Of a stretch of DNA of 64,000 bases, positions 8,130 to 17,291 are shown one piece after another. Position 1 is the stretch's first letter. The number at the start of each line of letters is the position of its first letter. Made by a program: the position numbers and the translations under genes. This DNA comes from Microvirga sp. Mcv34 (GTDB lineage Bacteria > Pseudomonadota > Alphaproteobacteria > Rhizobiales > Beijerinckiaceae): contig NZ_JALJRK010000026.1 in the NCBI RefSeq assembly GCF_024519725.1, positions 1 to 64,000 on the forward strand, given 5' to 3'. The notes under the pieces were generated by a model. That model did no database searches. It had not been told where the DNA came from and saw nothing but the letters and a program-made list of their open reading frames with translations.

Positions 8130-9458
8130 TCAGAGACCGCCTGGAGGACCGAGGTCCGACCTGTCGGTGAAACGGGAGTAACGGAACGGCCGGGCATCGA
8201 CCAGGGGCGTATCTCCGGAGATGATGTCGGCGGCGAGGTGACCTGCGGCCGGCCCTAGTCCAAAGCCGTGACCGCTGAATCCGGCAGCAACGAAGAACCC
8301 CGGCAGTGATGGGATCTGCGATATCACGGGCGTGGCATCAGGGGTGCTGTCGATCCAAGCTCCCCACGTTTCCGCGACCTCTACATCTGCGAGGGCCGGG
8401 TAGAGTGCCTTCGCACGCGCCAGCGTCAGGTGAGCCATCTTTTTGTCTGGCGCGGGATCAAGCACCCTGATGCGTTCGAAGGGTGAGACTTGATCGAAGC
8501 TCCAGCGGGCGATCGCTGAGGGCCCTTCAAAGAAGGAGCGGCCGATCCCGAAATGCAGCGCCTTCAGATGTTTGCGGAACATCGGGATGAACTGAGTGGC
8601 ATAGCGGATCCCTTGAGGCGTGACCTCGAGGGTCCCACGACCGCTGATCGCGATAGAGTACCCGCCATCCAAGCGCCGGGTGAAGGCGACCTCGGGCGTG
8701 TAGAGGCCCCCCTGGACAATGTCGGCCGTCGGCTTGGTCCGGAGGATCGTGGTCCTTACACTCGCCTGCGGCAGGTTCACTCCATGCCGCCGGCAGAACA
8801 TCGAGGCCCATGCGCCGCCGGCGCAAAGAACTGCGTCCGCCCGGATCAGCCCTTTCTCGGTGATAACTCCCGTGACCTTGCCGTTGGTAATATCCAGCCC
8901 GCGAGCAGCGCAGTCCTGGAAGACAAAGGCTCCGTTGCCGCGGGCGCCCAGTGCCAGGGCCGGGGCGGCAAGTGACGGCTCAGCCTTTCCGTCGGTCGGG
9001 GAATAGACGCCTCCGATCCAGTTTGCCGTGCTTCCGGGCGTCATGGCTTTGGCTTCCGCGGCACTCAGCATCCTGGTGTCGACGCCGAACTGACGTGCGA
9101 CCGTTCTCCAGCGCTCCCATTGCGCAATGTTCTCGGGCAACGCCGTGGCATAGACGAGACCGCTGCGCCGGAAGCCCAGATCCTGGCCGATCTCCTCAGC
9201 CAGCCCGTCCCAAAGCTGCATTCCTTTTATGGCGAGCGGAAGCTCCCGGGCGTCCCGGTTCTGCTGCCGGCACCATCCCCAGTTCCGGCTGGACTGCTCG
9301 CCACCAATCCAGCCTTTCTCGACGAGCGCGACCTTGAGCCTCCGCTTCGACAAATAATAGGCTGCGGCGGCGCCGATGATGCCTCCGCCAACCACGACCA
9401 CATCAGCCTTCTCAGGCAGCTTTTCATCGCTGGGGATTGGGTGAACGACAGGAGACAT
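8130..9458 (-). CDS. FAD-dependent amino-acid/amine oxidoreductase (DAO fold)
   Basis: A 442-residue flavoprotein of the glycine/D-amino-acid oxidase family. The FAD-binding Rossmann motif is VVVGGGIIGAAAAYYLSKR at residues 21-39, followed by the acid at the end of beta2 (VALVEKG). GGEQSSRNWGWCRQQNRD near residue 52 is the conserved segment next to the flavin in a DadA-like subgroup, and the C-terminal FAD motif AAGFSGHGFGLGPAAG is complete. It should oxidise an amine or amino acid to an imine, passing electrons to O2 or the respiratory chain. It follows the ArgE-like gene by about 180 bp on the same strand. The substrate is not visible. Confidence 0.85.
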   Translation of the reverse strand: MSPVVHPIPSDEKLPEKADVVVVGGGIIGAAAAYYLSKRRLKVALVEKGWIGGEQSSRNWGWCRQQNRDARELPLAIKGMQLWDGLAEEIGQDLGFRRSGLVYATALPENIAQWERWRTVARQFGVDTRMLSAAEAKAMTPGSTANWIGGVYSPTDGKAEPSLAAPALALGARGNGAFVFQDCAARGLDITNGKVTGVITEKGLIRADAVLCAGGAWASMFCRRHGVNLPQASVRTTILRTKPTADIVQGGLYTPEVAFTRRLDGGYSIAISGRGTLEVTPQGIRYATQFIPMFRKHLKALHFGIGRSFFEGPSAIARWSFDQVSPFERIRVLDPAPDKKMAHLTLARAKALYPALADVEVAETWGAWIDSTPDATPVISQIPSLPGFFVAAGFSGHGFGLGPAAGHLAADIISGDTPLVDARPFRYSRFTDRSDLGPPGGL

Positions 9459-9640
9459 GGCCTTACTTTTCCTACTGAATCCAATGCTGTGCAGACAGCC
9501 TTACGCTTCTTGCGGCATGAGACGCGAGTGCTGGCGGAGCTGCTTTCCAGGTTTATGGTGAATTCGACAATTCATGCCTACCAATCCTCCAACATGCCAC
9601 CCATAGAGCCAGTTCGAGAGCCCCATGGTTCGAGGGTGCG

Positions 9641-10771
9641 TCAACAAAGGCGCTCCGCCAGCCTCTCGAGGACCGCCTGACACTCCACCAGCTCACTTTC
9701 CAGGATAAACTCATTGGCCCGATGCGCCCTGGCGATGTCACCAGGGCCGCACACGACGGCAGGAATGCCAGCCTGTTGGTAGAGCCCGGCCTCCGTCCCG
9801 AAGCTGACGGCGCCCGCGTTGGGCTTGCCGCTGATGCTCTCCGCCAACGCCACAAGCGGATGATCGTCGCGCAGGTCGAGGCCCGGATAGCTCGACAGGA
9901 TCGTCGTCTCCACCTGATAGCCTCCCTCGGCGACCAAGCGCTTGGCCGCGCTCTCCACCGGTGCGAACAGGGACATCGGCTCGACACCCGGGATGGCACG
10001 GATCTCCATGTCCAATGCGCAATTCCCGGGGATGACGTTCACCGCGGAGCCACCGGAAATCACCCCTGCCTGGAGCGTCGAGTATGGAGGCTCGAACATA
10101 GGGTTGAACGGGCCTTCCTCAGCGTGACGCGCCGCCTCGTCTCGAATGCACGCGATGATGTCGGTCATGCCGTGAATTGCGTTTAGACCGAGCTCGGGTC
10201 TGGAGGAGTGACCGGGTCGCCCGGTAACGGAAAGGCGCACCGCCATTTTGCCCTTGTGCCGCAACACAGTGCGCATGTTCGTGGGCTCGCCCACGACGCA
10301 GCCGGCTGGTGGAGCGCACAGGGAGGGGATGCGCTCAATCAGGTGCGGCATGCCGCGGCATCCGGCCTCTTCATCATAGGAAAATGCAAGATGGATCGGC
10401 TTGTTCGGACGCATTTCTAGGAATGCGGGCACTGCAGCCAGCATGCAGGACACGAAGCCCTTCATGTCCACTGCCCCTCGTCCTATCAGCTGCTCGCCTT
10501 CTTGTTTGAGGGCGAACGGATTGCTCGTCCACGTTGCTTCCTGCGCGGGTACCACATCCGTATGCCCCGAAAGGACATAGCCCCCAGCAACAGAAGCATC
10601 GCCTATCGTGGCAAAGAGATTGAAGCGGTCGCCCTCGGGACCGGCGATGATGGTGGATGAGACATTGCGCTCGGCAAGCCAGCCTCGAATAAAGTCGACG
10701 ATTGTACCGTTGGCGGTTCCGACGACGGATGGGATGGCGACAAGCTGCGCGAGTATTTCCTTCGCATTCAT
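9641..10771 (-). CDS. argE: Acetylornithine deacetylase-like M20 amidohydrolase
   Basis: A 376-residue cytosolic zinc-dependent deacylase of peptidase family M20, ArgE type, which hydrolyses an N-acyl amino acid such as N-acetylornithine. Metal-site motifs are present: SGHTDVVPA near 68, GRGAVDMKGF near 99, YDEEAGCRG near 131, VGEPTNM near 160, and the final His in ARAHRANEF near 348. ATG 10771 has GGAGG eight bases upstream. Here it lies among amine-oxidation genes and not among arginine biosynthesis genes, so it may remove an acyl group from an imported N-acylated compound. The exact substrate is open. Confidence 0.82.
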   Translation of the reverse strand: MNAKEILAQLVAIPSVVGTANGTIVDFIRGWLAERNVSSTIIAGPEGDRFNLFATIGDASVAGGYVLSGHTDVVPAQEATWTSNPFALKQEGEQLIGRGAVDMKGFVSCMLAAVPAFLEMRPNKPIHLAFSYDEEAGCRGMPHLIERIPSLCAPPAGCVVGEPTNMRTVLRHKGKMAVRLSVTGRPGHSSRPELGLNAIHGMTDIIACIRDEAARHAEEGPFNPMFEPPYSTLQAGVISGGSAVNVIPGNCALDMEIRAIPGVEPMSLFAPVESAAKRLVAEGGYQVETTILSSYPGLDLRDDHPLVALAESISGKPNAGAVSFGTEAGLYQQAGIPAVVCGPGDIARAHRANEFILESELVECQAVLERLAERLC

Positions 10772-11111
10772 CCAGACGTCCTCCAGCGCGACGCGCCGTT
10801 GTGCGGGGTTGCCTCAGCGTAGTGTGTTCGTGCGGCAAACGATGCTGAAGTGTCGGCTATGAACGGTAGGATATGCTTCTGCCAGCACGTGGGGCGAGAA
10901 GTGCGTTCCTGCTGAGGCCCATTTGATCCTGTGCAGGGGCCCCTTAGAGACGATCGGCGATACCAAGTCGGCGTGAAGGAGCGCCAGAAATCACCGGCGC
11001 CCCCACGCCGCTCAGGGCAGATGGTGCCCCCAGGGCCGCGGTGAAGGGCAGGAGTGGTCACGTTGGGACCGGAGTGCTCCCCGAGTATTCGGCTCCCGCA
11101 CGGAAGGCCGA
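10772..11111. other. Intergenic, no supported gene
   Basis: 340 bp between the stop of the Lrp-type regulator and the start of the argE-like gene, both on the minus strand. A 97-codon frame here has low-complexity, non-protein-like composition. It probably contains the promoter of the argE-like/flavoprotein pair, but no clear box or dyad was picked out. Confidence 0.45.
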
Positions 11112-11606
11112 TTATTCCTCGGCGCTGACGAGCGATGAAAGTGGATAGTATTGCTTGATGAACGGTGACTTGATGACGACATAGCTGAAGTACTTCTCGA
11201 TCCCGATATTCATCTCCAGAAGCCGCTCGACAATTTCCTGATAGTGCACGACACCCCGGGTGACGAATTTCAACATGTAGTCATAGCCACCGCTCACAAG
11301 ATGGCATTCAACGATCTCATCGACGCGTTGAATGGCTGCCTCGAAGGTGCTGAAGTCGGTATGACGGTGATCCTTAAGCGTGACCTCCGTGAAGACTATC
11401 AAGGCGCCACCGAGCTTCGCGAGGTTGAGCTGGGCATGATAGCCGGTGATAAACCCCGCTTGCTGCAAACGCTTCACCCGCATCAGGCATGGGCTTGGCG
11501 ACAGATGAACAGCTTCGGCGAGTTCCACATTGGTGATCCGCCCGTTTTTCTGCAACTCCGCCAAGATCTTGATATCGATACGGTCGAGACCATGCGACGG
11601 AGGCAT
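11112..11606 (-). CDS. Lrp/AsnC-family transcriptional regulator
   Basis: A 164-residue Lrp-type regulator. Residues 7-66 form the winged helix-turn-helix (LDRIDIKILAELQKNGRITN, then LAEAVHLSPSPCLMRVKRL), and residues 75-155 the RAM ligand domain (VFTEVTLKDH, CHLVSGGYDYMLKFV). Such regulators bind an amino acid and control its catabolic genes. It lies between the class III aminotransferase gene upstream and the ArgE-like deacetylase gene downstream, all on one strand, so either is a likely target. Its own promoter region holds an inverted repeat at 11664-11690. Confidence 0.92.
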   Translation of the reverse strand: MPPSHGLDRIDIKILAELQKNGRITNVELAEAVHLSPSPCLMRVKRLQQAGFITGYHAQLNLAKLGGALIVFTEVTLKDHRHTDFSTFEAAIQRVDEIVECHLVSGGYDYMLKFVTRGVVHYQEIVERLLEMNIGIEKYFSYVVIKSPFIKQYYPLSSLVSAEE

Positions 11607-11663
11607 CCAGATACCTTTCAGTTACGGCACGCCAGAGAAGGAACCCGTTTTTAGCCGGGGTTC

Positions 11664-11690
11664 TGGGTCTCGTCAAAGGAACGAGACCCA
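11664..11690. repeat. Inverted repeat between aminotransferase and lrp-type gene
   Basis: Perfect 10-bp arms TGGGTCTCGT and ACGAGACCCA separated by CAAAGGA. It lies 42 bp after the aminotransferase stop and 58 bp before the regulator start. No T-run follows on the minus strand, so it is either a weak terminator for the aminotransferase gene or an operator for the regulator. Confidence 0.6.
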
Positions 11691-11732
11691 AACTGGTGCC
11701 ATATTCCGATAGGATCTTGGTCCTTTGACACC

Positions 11733-13118
11733 TCAGGCCGCCGCCTTGCCGATCTCGCTGAAGCCAAGGAGGTCATCCAAGGTCTTTCTCGTCCGTTCCA
11801 AGAGGAGGGCGATGTCGTCCTGCGAGCAGCAGAGCGGAGGCGCAAAGCCCAGGGTGCCATCGCCGAAGGCGCGAATGATCAGACCGTTGGCATAGGCTGT
11901 TTCGAAGAGCTTCTCGCCGATTCTGACCGAAGGATCGAACTTGGCCTTCGTGTTCTTGTTGCTGACGATCTCCAGGGCCGCAAGCATGCCGCGCCCTCTG
12001 GCTTCGCCGACAAGCGGGTGGTCCTCAAGAGCCTTCAACCCGGCGATGAGCGCTTCTCCAGACCGGCGGCCCTGCTCTATCAGTCCGCCTTCCGTATAAA
12101 GCGCGATTGCCGCGAGCCCGGCAGCAGCGCTCACCGGGTGGCCGGAATAAGTAAATCCATGGCCGACTGCCATGCCGCTCCGAGCCGAGGCATCCGCAAT
12201 GACCGAATAGATGGACTCCCGCATCATCACCGCGCCCATGGGCAAATAACCTGAGGTAAGACCCTTGGCCATGGTCATCAGATCCGGCACGATGCCCTCG
12301 TGCTCGCAGGCGAAGATAGGGCCGGTTCGCCCGAAGCCAGTGATCACCTCGTCGGCGACGAAGAGGATGTCGAGCTCGGCGCAAAGATCGCGCATGGCCT
12401 TGACCCACCCTTCGGGCGGAACGATCACGCCCCCCGAACCCTGGATCGGCTCGCAGTAGAAGGCGGCCACCTTCTCGGGGCCTCCGAGCTCGGTGACCTT
12501 CGCCTTGAGGGCTTTCAGTGACGCCGCGATGATGGTCGGGCCGTCGCTTCCGACCGGATTGCGGTAGGGATATGGCGAAGGGATGCGGTGCTGCCAGGCG
12601 AGCGGAACGTCGAAGCCGGCATGGAACAGCGGAAGCGCGGTCAATCCAGAGCCGGTCGACGAAGAGCCGTGATAGCCCTGCTCGAGGGTGATGAACTGCT
12701 TCTTCTCCGGTTTGCCGAGCGCGTTGAAGTAGTACCGAATGAACCGGATCGTGGTGTCGATGGCGTCTGATCCGCCAAGAGTGAAATAGACGCGGTTAAG
12801 ATCGCCTGGTGCCAACTCCGCCAGTCGCGCGGCAAGCCGGATCGGGGTTTCCGCGCCGAAGTGGAAATAGCCCGTAGCGTATTGAAGCTCCTGAAGCTGA
12901 CGGTTGATGGCCTCGATGATGGTCGGCTGGCCGTAGCCGGCATTCACGCACCACAGGCCGGCGAAGCCGTCGAGCAGCCGGTTGCCGGCGGCATCGCGCA
13001 CGTAGGCGCCTTCGCCGGACGCAATGACGGTTACGCCACGCGCCTCATGCGCCCGGTAGGGCGCGACAGGGTGAATGAGATGCTGGCGATCAAGTTCGAC
13101 AAGAGAGTTGCTGAGCAT
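11733..13118 (-). CDS. Class III (omega) aminotransferase
   Basis: A 461-residue PLP enzyme of aminotransferase class III, the group that includes putrescine-pyruvate and beta-alanine-pyruvate transaminases. Visible motifs: YFTLGGSDAIDTTIRFIRYY for substrate and cofactor contacts, LFVADEVITGFGRTG with the PLP-binding Asp near 258, and MTMAKGLTSGYLPMGAV with the Schiff-base Lys near 287. It moves the amino group from an amine or omega-amino acid to pyruvate or 2-oxoglutarate, giving an aldehyde that an aldehyde dehydrogenase (gabD lies further on) could oxidise. A GNAT gene precedes it on the strand order 14000 to 13155. Substrate inferred only. Confidence 0.88.
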   Translation of the reverse strand: MLSNSLVELDRQHLIHPVAPYRAHEARGVTVIASGEGAYVRDAAGNRLLDGFAGLWCVNAGYGQPTIIEAINRQLQELQYATGYFHFGAETPIRLAARLAELAPGDLNRVYFTLGGSDAIDTTIRFIRYYFNALGKPEKKQFITLEQGYHGSSSTGSGLTALPLFHAGFDVPLAWQHRIPSPYPYRNPVGSDGPTIIAASLKALKAKVTELGGPEKVAAFYCEPIQGSGGVIVPPEGWVKAMRDLCAELDILFVADEVITGFGRTGPIFACEHEGIVPDLMTMAKGLTSGYLPMGAVMMRESIYSVIADASARSGMAVGHGFTYSGHPVSAAAGLAAIALYTEGGLIEQGRRSGEALIAGLKALEDHPLVGEARGRGMLAALEIVSNKNTKAKFDPSVRIGEKLFETAYANGLIIRAFGDGTLGFAPPLCCSQDDIALLLERTRKTLDDLLGFSEIGKAAA

Positions 13119-13154
13119 GGGATCTGACCTCTGCTGTAATGACGCTTGATGGGA

Positions 13155-14000
13155 TCAGCCGAGCGCCTGGTTGATCAGGGAAAAGGCGCGCGGCCCGTTT
13201 TCTTCACGATGAGGCTTGTGTCCCCGCACCATGCTGACCACCTCGTCGACCTGCGGCAGGCCCTGCTCGGAAAGCCATTCGGAGAGGCCGGTCTCCACCG
13301 GGACATCCGCTCGCAGGAACTCCGTACGGTGTTCGTTCAGGAAGGAGCCGATCAACGCCTTGGCGTCGTCAGTTTCCGTCGCGATCGTCGGGCCAATGAC
13401 GTAGCCGCGGCCAAAGCGCCGGAAGAAGGAGAAGCCTTCTACCTGTCCGTCCCGCTCCAGCACCAAGCCCACAGCGCTTTCCATGAGGGCATCAAGGGCA
13501 GCCGTTCGATCCATGCCTGTCGCGCGGGCATCGAGCCGTTGGAGAGCGGGACGGTCGTCTTTGGCCAGCGGCCGCAGCCGGGACCCTGCGGGAACCGAGA
13601 CGTCCTGCGGCTTGCTTCCGGCAATCTGATGCTGGCGCACGGTGCCGACCGCTTCAAAGCCCAGCTTCTCATAAAGCGGCAGGCCCGCCTGCGTTGCGAT
13701 GAGGACGAGCGACCGCTCGCCTGCATCGGTCAAGGCACGGTCCATGAGAACACGGCCGATGCCGCGACCCTGCAGTTCGGGCGAAACGATGATCATCCCC
13801 ACGGTTGCGAATGAGTCACCCTGGGGCCACCAGCACCCGGTCCCGCGCAGACGACCGTCCTCGATGGCGCCGACGCCGGATCCGAGTTGCATGATGAACT
13901 TCCAGTCTTCCAGCCTGTGCGGCCACCCGACAGCTTTGGACAGCGCGTGGGCGTCTTCCAGGTCTGCGGGTGCAAGGTCGCGATAGATTAGGTGCGCCAT
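13155..14000 (-). CDS. GNAT-family N-acetyltransferase
   Basis: A 281-residue acyl-CoA-dependent N-acetyltransferase. The acetyl-CoA site is visible as VGMIIVSPELQGRGIGRVLM around residues 72-91 (the Q/RGxGxG loop), followed by VLIATQAGLPLYEKLGFEAV. The second half resembles the C-terminal GNAT-like domain of two-domain members. ATG 14000 is chosen, with GGAGAAAGG upstream; a GTG at 14021 would add seven residues. It ends 36 bp ahead of the aminotransferase start and is likely in the same operon, so it may acylate a related amine. Acceptor unknown. Confidence 0.85.
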   Translation of the reverse strand: MAHLIYRDLAPADLEDAHALSKAVGWPHRLEDWKFIMQLGSGVGAIEDGRLRGTGCWWPQGDSFATVGMIIVSPELQGRGIGRVLMDRALTDAGERSLVLIATQAGLPLYEKLGFEAVGTVRQHQIAGSKPQDVSVPAGSRLRPLAKDDRPALQRLDARATGMDRTAALDALMESAVGLVLERDGQVEGFSFFRRFGRGYVIGPTIATETDDAKALIGSFLNEHRTEFLRADVPVETGLSEWLSEQGLPQVDEVVSMVRGHKPHREENGPRAFSLINQALG

Positions 14001-14297
14001 ATATCCGGGGCCTTTCTCCACATGAGGGTGGCTCCCCAGATGATACGAAACGGCTGAAAAACATTCTTCCGGAGTTCACGCGACAAAAGCATATTTCGTG
14101 TCGCCGCACCGGGGCCGCCGCATATTCTGCCAGGACTCGCGCCTTGAACGTCGATCGGCGGCGGGGCGATGGCCTCAAAAAGGCCTCCGGGCGTACCGGG
14201 GATATGATCGGTGACCTGCTGCGGCGCCTCTAGCCTCGGCGCGGCAAGCCTCAACTCATGGGACCGTGTTTCAGGGGAGTGGTCAGCTCTGCGCAGT

Positions 14298-14319
14298 GCC
14301 CCAGCGCATGCGCTGGGGC
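14298..14319. terminator. 22-bp perfect palindrome after zntA
   Basis: GCCCCAGCG-CATG-CGCTGGGGC is a fully symmetric 22-mer starting 22 bp beyond the zntA stop. As RNA it would form a strong 9-bp stem. There is no T-run on either side, so it is a candidate transcript-end or stability hairpin, not a classic intrinsic terminator. Confidence 0.5.
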
Positions 14320-14341
14320 TCCGATAGTTGGCCACCGATGG

Positions 14342-16633
14342 TCAGGCCATCTTGAGCGACGCTTGCAGCGGGGGCGGCTCGGCGGGAGTTTTCTCCCGCC
14401 ATGTGCCAAAGAAGCCGAGGAGGCGCAGGGCGTTTAATGTGACGAGAACCGTTCCGCCGGTGTCGGCCACGATCGCCATCCAGAGCCCGGTTGCCCCGGT
14501 CACGGTCGTCACCAGGAAGATCGCCTTCAGGCCCAGAGCGATGCCGATGTTCTGGCGGATGGTGGCCATCGTGGCCCGGGAGAGGCGAACGAGGGAGGCA
14601 ATGTCTGTGACGCGGTTTCGCAACAGAGCGGCATCCGCAGCCTCCAGAGCCACATCGGTCCCCGAGCCCATGGCGACGCCGACGTGAGCGGCCGCAAGGG
14701 CAGGAGCATCGTTGATGCCGTCGCCGACCATCACAATATGCCGGCTTTGTGCGATCGAGCGGACCGTCTCGGACTTGTCGCTGGGCATCATCTCGGCCTG
14801 GACGTTCACGCCGAGCTTGCGGCCGATGGCCTGACCCGTGCGGATGTTGTCGCCCGTCAGCATGAGAACGTCGATGCCGAGGCCCTTGAGTTCGGCCAGA
14901 CCCTTCTGCGCGTCGGCGCGGGGCTCGTCGCGGAAGGCAAGGAGGCCGGTGATTGCACGCCCCTTCACTACGACCGCGACGGTCTTGCCCTGCTCTTCCA
15001 GGTCTGAGATGTGCCGGGCCAAGCGGGCATCGACGGCGGCGCGCTCGGCCGCAAAGCGGGGCGCTCCAATGAAGACGGTGTCCGTTCCGACGGAGCCCTC
15101 CATGCCCCGTCCCGGGAGGGCGCGGACGTTGGCGGCTTCGACGAGCGAGACCCCGTCCTTCTCGGCCCGCGCCGCCACGGCCTGGGCGAGGGGGTGGTTG
15201 GATTCGCGCTCGATGGCTCCGGCGAGGGCAAGAACCTCGGTTTCTGTGGAGCCCACAGGAACCACGTCCGTCACGAACGGGCGGCCCAGGGTCAGGGTGC
15301 CGGTCTTGTCGAAGGCGACGACCTGTGCCTTAGCGAGGCTTTCCACGACGGCGCCGCCCTTCACGAGGAGGCCGTGGCGAGCCGCGGTCGAGAGGCTCGA
15401 CGCGATCGCGGCCGGCACCGAGATGACGAGCGCGCAGGGGCAGCCAATCAGCAGCAGGGTGAGTCCGCGATAGACCCAGGTCGTCCAGTCACCGTCGAGA
15501 AGCAGGGGAGGGACAACAGCCACGAGAGCGGAAAGCCCGACGATGAGCGGCATGTAGAGCCGGGAGAACTTGTCGATGAACCGCTCGGTCGGCGCTTTGG
15601 CTTCTTGAGCTTCTTCGACAAGAGCTATGATGCGCGAGATCATGTTGTCCTGCGCCGTGCGCTCCACCCGCACGCGGATCGCCGCGTCGTGGTTGATCGA
15701 GCCGGAGAAGATCTCGGCGCCGGGCTCCTTGAGCTTAGGAACTGACTCGCCGGTGATCGGCGATTCGTCCACGCTCGAGATGCCGTCGATCACCTTTCCG
15801 TCCGCCGGCACCCGGTCGCCTGGGCGCACCTGGACGATCTGTCCGATCCGCAGGGCTTCCGCGGAGACCTCGCGCAGCTGGCCTGCATCTTCGACAACGG
15901 CGGTCTTGGGCACGAGGGCGCCGAGCGCCTTGATGCCAGCCCGGGCCTTATTGGCGGCGACGCCTTCGAGCACTTCGCCGACAGCAAAGAGGAACACGAC
16001 GATGGCGGCTTCTTCCGCTGCGCCGATAAACAGGGCGCCGATGGCAGCGATGGTCAGCAGCATCTGGATCGTGAAGGGAGCGCCAGCCATGGCCGCCATG
16101 ACGGCGCGCTTGGCGACTGGAGCGGCGGCGACGACGGTTGCGAGAATGAAGACCCAGTAGGATGCCTGCGGTACCACCACGCTTGCCACATAGGCTAGCA
16201 CGACCAGCAGCCCCGATGTCGCCGCGACTTGAGCCTTCGAAGTTTGCCACCAGCTTGGAGCAGGTTTTTCCATGCCCTTCGAAGTGATGGTTTCGGCCGG
16301 AGCCGAGGCGCTGCGAAGGAGGCTCGGCGGATAGCCCAGGTTCCTGATCTGGCTTTCGATAGCTGTGATCTGCGTCTTGGTTTCGTCGAGCACCAGCGAC
16401 AGTGTTTCGTTGGTGATGGAGACCTTGAGGCCGGAGACACCCGGCAGGCGCTCGATGGCCGTGCGAATCGTCGCGGCGCAGCTGCCGCAATCCATCCCTT
16501 CAACCTTCCACATCGCCGAAGCCGCGGCGGGAGCAGCATGCTCGTTATGTTGGTCATGGTGATCATGGCTGCAGCACGCCCCATGGGCATGATCATGCTT
16601 GTGGGCGGCGGCGTGATCGTGAGGGGCTTTCAT
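14342..16633 (-). CDS. zntA: ZntA-type Zn/Cd/Pb-exporting P1B ATPase
   Basis: A 763-residue inner-membrane heavy-metal ATPase. The N-terminus is His-rich (HDHAAAHKHDHAHGACC), followed by one HMA domain (GMDCGSCAATI). The membrane metal site is CPCALVISVPAAI and the catalytic sites are TGES, DKTGTLTLG, the SNHP nucleotide-site motif and [13 protein letters not shown]. The motifs after CPC and GTDVALEAADAALLRN fit the Zn/Cd/Pb subgroup, not copper. ATG 16633 has GAGGAAT at proper spacing; an upstream in-frame start at 16711 would lie at the -35 box and is rejected. It is divergent from a MerR-family gene, with a MerR-type promoter between them. Confidence 0.92.
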   Translation of the reverse strand: MKAPHDHAAAHKHDHAHGACCSHDHHDQHNEHAAPAAASAMWKVEGMDCGSCAATIRTAIERLPGVSGLKVSITNETLSLVLDETKTQITAIESQIRNLGYPPSLLRSASAPAETITSKGMEKPAPSWWQTSKAQVAATSGLLVVLAYVASVVVPQASYWVFILATVVAAAPVAKRAVMAAMAGAPFTIQMLLTIAAIGALFIGAAEEAAIVVFLFAVGEVLEGVAANKARAGIKALGALVPKTAVVEDAGQLREVSAEALRIGQIVQVRPGDRVPADGKVIDGISSVDESPITGESVPKLKEPGAEIFSGSINHDAAIRVRVERTAQDNMISRIIALVEEAQEAKAPTERFIDKFSRLYMPLIVGLSALVAVVPPLLLDGDWTTWVYRGLTLLLIGCPCALVISVPAAIASSLSTAARHGLLVKGGAVVESLAKAQVVAFDKTGTLTLGRPFVTDVVPVGSTETEVLALAGAIERESNHPLAQAVAARAEKDGVSLVEAANVRALPGRGMEGSVGTDTVFIGAPRFAAERAAVDARLARHISDLEEQGKTVAVVVKGRAITGLLAFRDEPRADAQKGLAELKGLGIDVLMLTGDNIRTGQAIGRKLGVNVQAEMMPSDKSETVRSIAQSRHIVMVGDGINDAPALAAAHVGVAMGSGTDVALEAADAALLRNRVTDIASLVRLSRATMATIRQNIGIALGLKAIFLVTTVTGATGLWMAIVADTGGTVLVTLNALRLLGFFGTWREKTPAEPPPLQASLKMA

Positions 16634-16680
16634 CCGATTCCTCGTTGAGGCGATAGGTTGCGGGTTGACATCGGATGCCC

Positions 16681-16711
16681 AACCTAATTCCTCTAGTAAC
16701 TTCAGGTTCAA
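16681..16711 (-). promoter_or_regulatory. MerR-type (CadR/ZntR-like) promoter of zntA
   Basis: Minus strand: -35 TTGAAC (16711-16706), 19-bp spacer, -10 TAGGTT (16686-16681). The spacer holds the dyad CCTGAAGTTACTAGAGG, symmetric as CCTnnAGTnACTnnAGG. The AGTnACT core is what CadR, PbrR and ZntR operators share and differs from the CueR boxes elsewhere in the window. The divergent regulator at 16723 should bind here. Confidence 0.78.
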
Positions 16712-16722
16712 GAGGGAATTTC

Positions 16723-17175
16723 ATGCCGGAGCGAACTTTTTCAATCGGCCATGTCTCGTCCGCGACCGGATGCAAGGTGGAGACGATCCGCTTTTATGAA
16801 AGCATCGGTCTGCTGCCTGAACCTGAGCGCACCGAAGGTAATCAGCGCCGCTACCTTGCCAAGCATATCGACCGCCTGAGGTTCATCCTTCATGCGAGGG
16901 AGCTTGGCTTGGCTGTCGAGGCGATTCGCCAGCTCATCGCATTGGGCGAAAACCCTGCGGCGTCGTGCGAGCAGGCCGACGAGATCGCACGTCAGCAGCT
17001 CCAGCTGGTTAGGGACAAAATCGCCCGACTCACGCAGCTGGCGGAGGAACTGGAGCGGATCGTGGCAAGCTGCAGCGGAGAGCGGATCGCAGATTGCCGC
17101 GTCATGGAGGTGCTCGCCGACCACAGCCACTGCGATCATGGGGATAGGCGCGGCAACGTGAGGTCCCGAGCATAA
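16723..17175 (+). CDS. MerR-family Zn/Cd/Pb-responsive activator
   Basis: A 150-residue MerR-type regulator with the N-terminal helix-turn-helix (FSIGHVSSATGCKVETIRFY, then ESIGLL) and a long dimer helix. Cysteines 82, 117 and 125 match the metal-site positions of ZntR, CadR and PbrR. Cys82 is the divalent-metal marker that CueR replaces with Ser. The C-terminus adds ADHSHCDHGD, a His/Cys cluster like that of CadR. The C117-C125 spacing is eight, as in CueR, so the exact metal preference is unsure. The frame opens earlier at 16675 but ATG 16723 gives the family start. It should switch the divergent zntA promoter. Confidence 0.88.
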   Translation: MPERTFSIGHVSSATGCKVETIRFYESIGLLPEPERTEGNQRRYLAKHIDRLRFILHARELGLAVEAIRQLIALGENPAASCEQADEIARQQLQLVRDKIARLTQLAEELERIVASCSGERIADCRVMEVLADHSHCDHGDRRGNVRSRA

Positions 17176-17202
17176 AAAAAGCTGCAGGCCGTAGCCTGCA
17201 GC
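17174..17202 (-). terminator. Intrinsic terminator downstream of copZ
   Basis: GCTGCAGGC-TACG-GCCTGCAGC (9-bp stem, 4-nt loop, 17181-17202) is followed on the minus strand by seven T (17180-17174). It lies about 90 bp past the copZ stop and touches the end of the convergent MerR-family gene. Confidence 0.85.
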
Positions 17203-17291
17203 AAGTCACCCGATTGGGTTCCAGAGGACCACATCGCTCCGCGAACCCGGCGGACCTGCCGCTCGGGAGACGGAGCGATAGGGTAGTGTGA

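Noticed and set aside
16675-16722. Upstream start for the MerR-family gene
   Set aside because: It would add 16 residues encoded by the promoter and dyad itself; the family start is ATG 16723.
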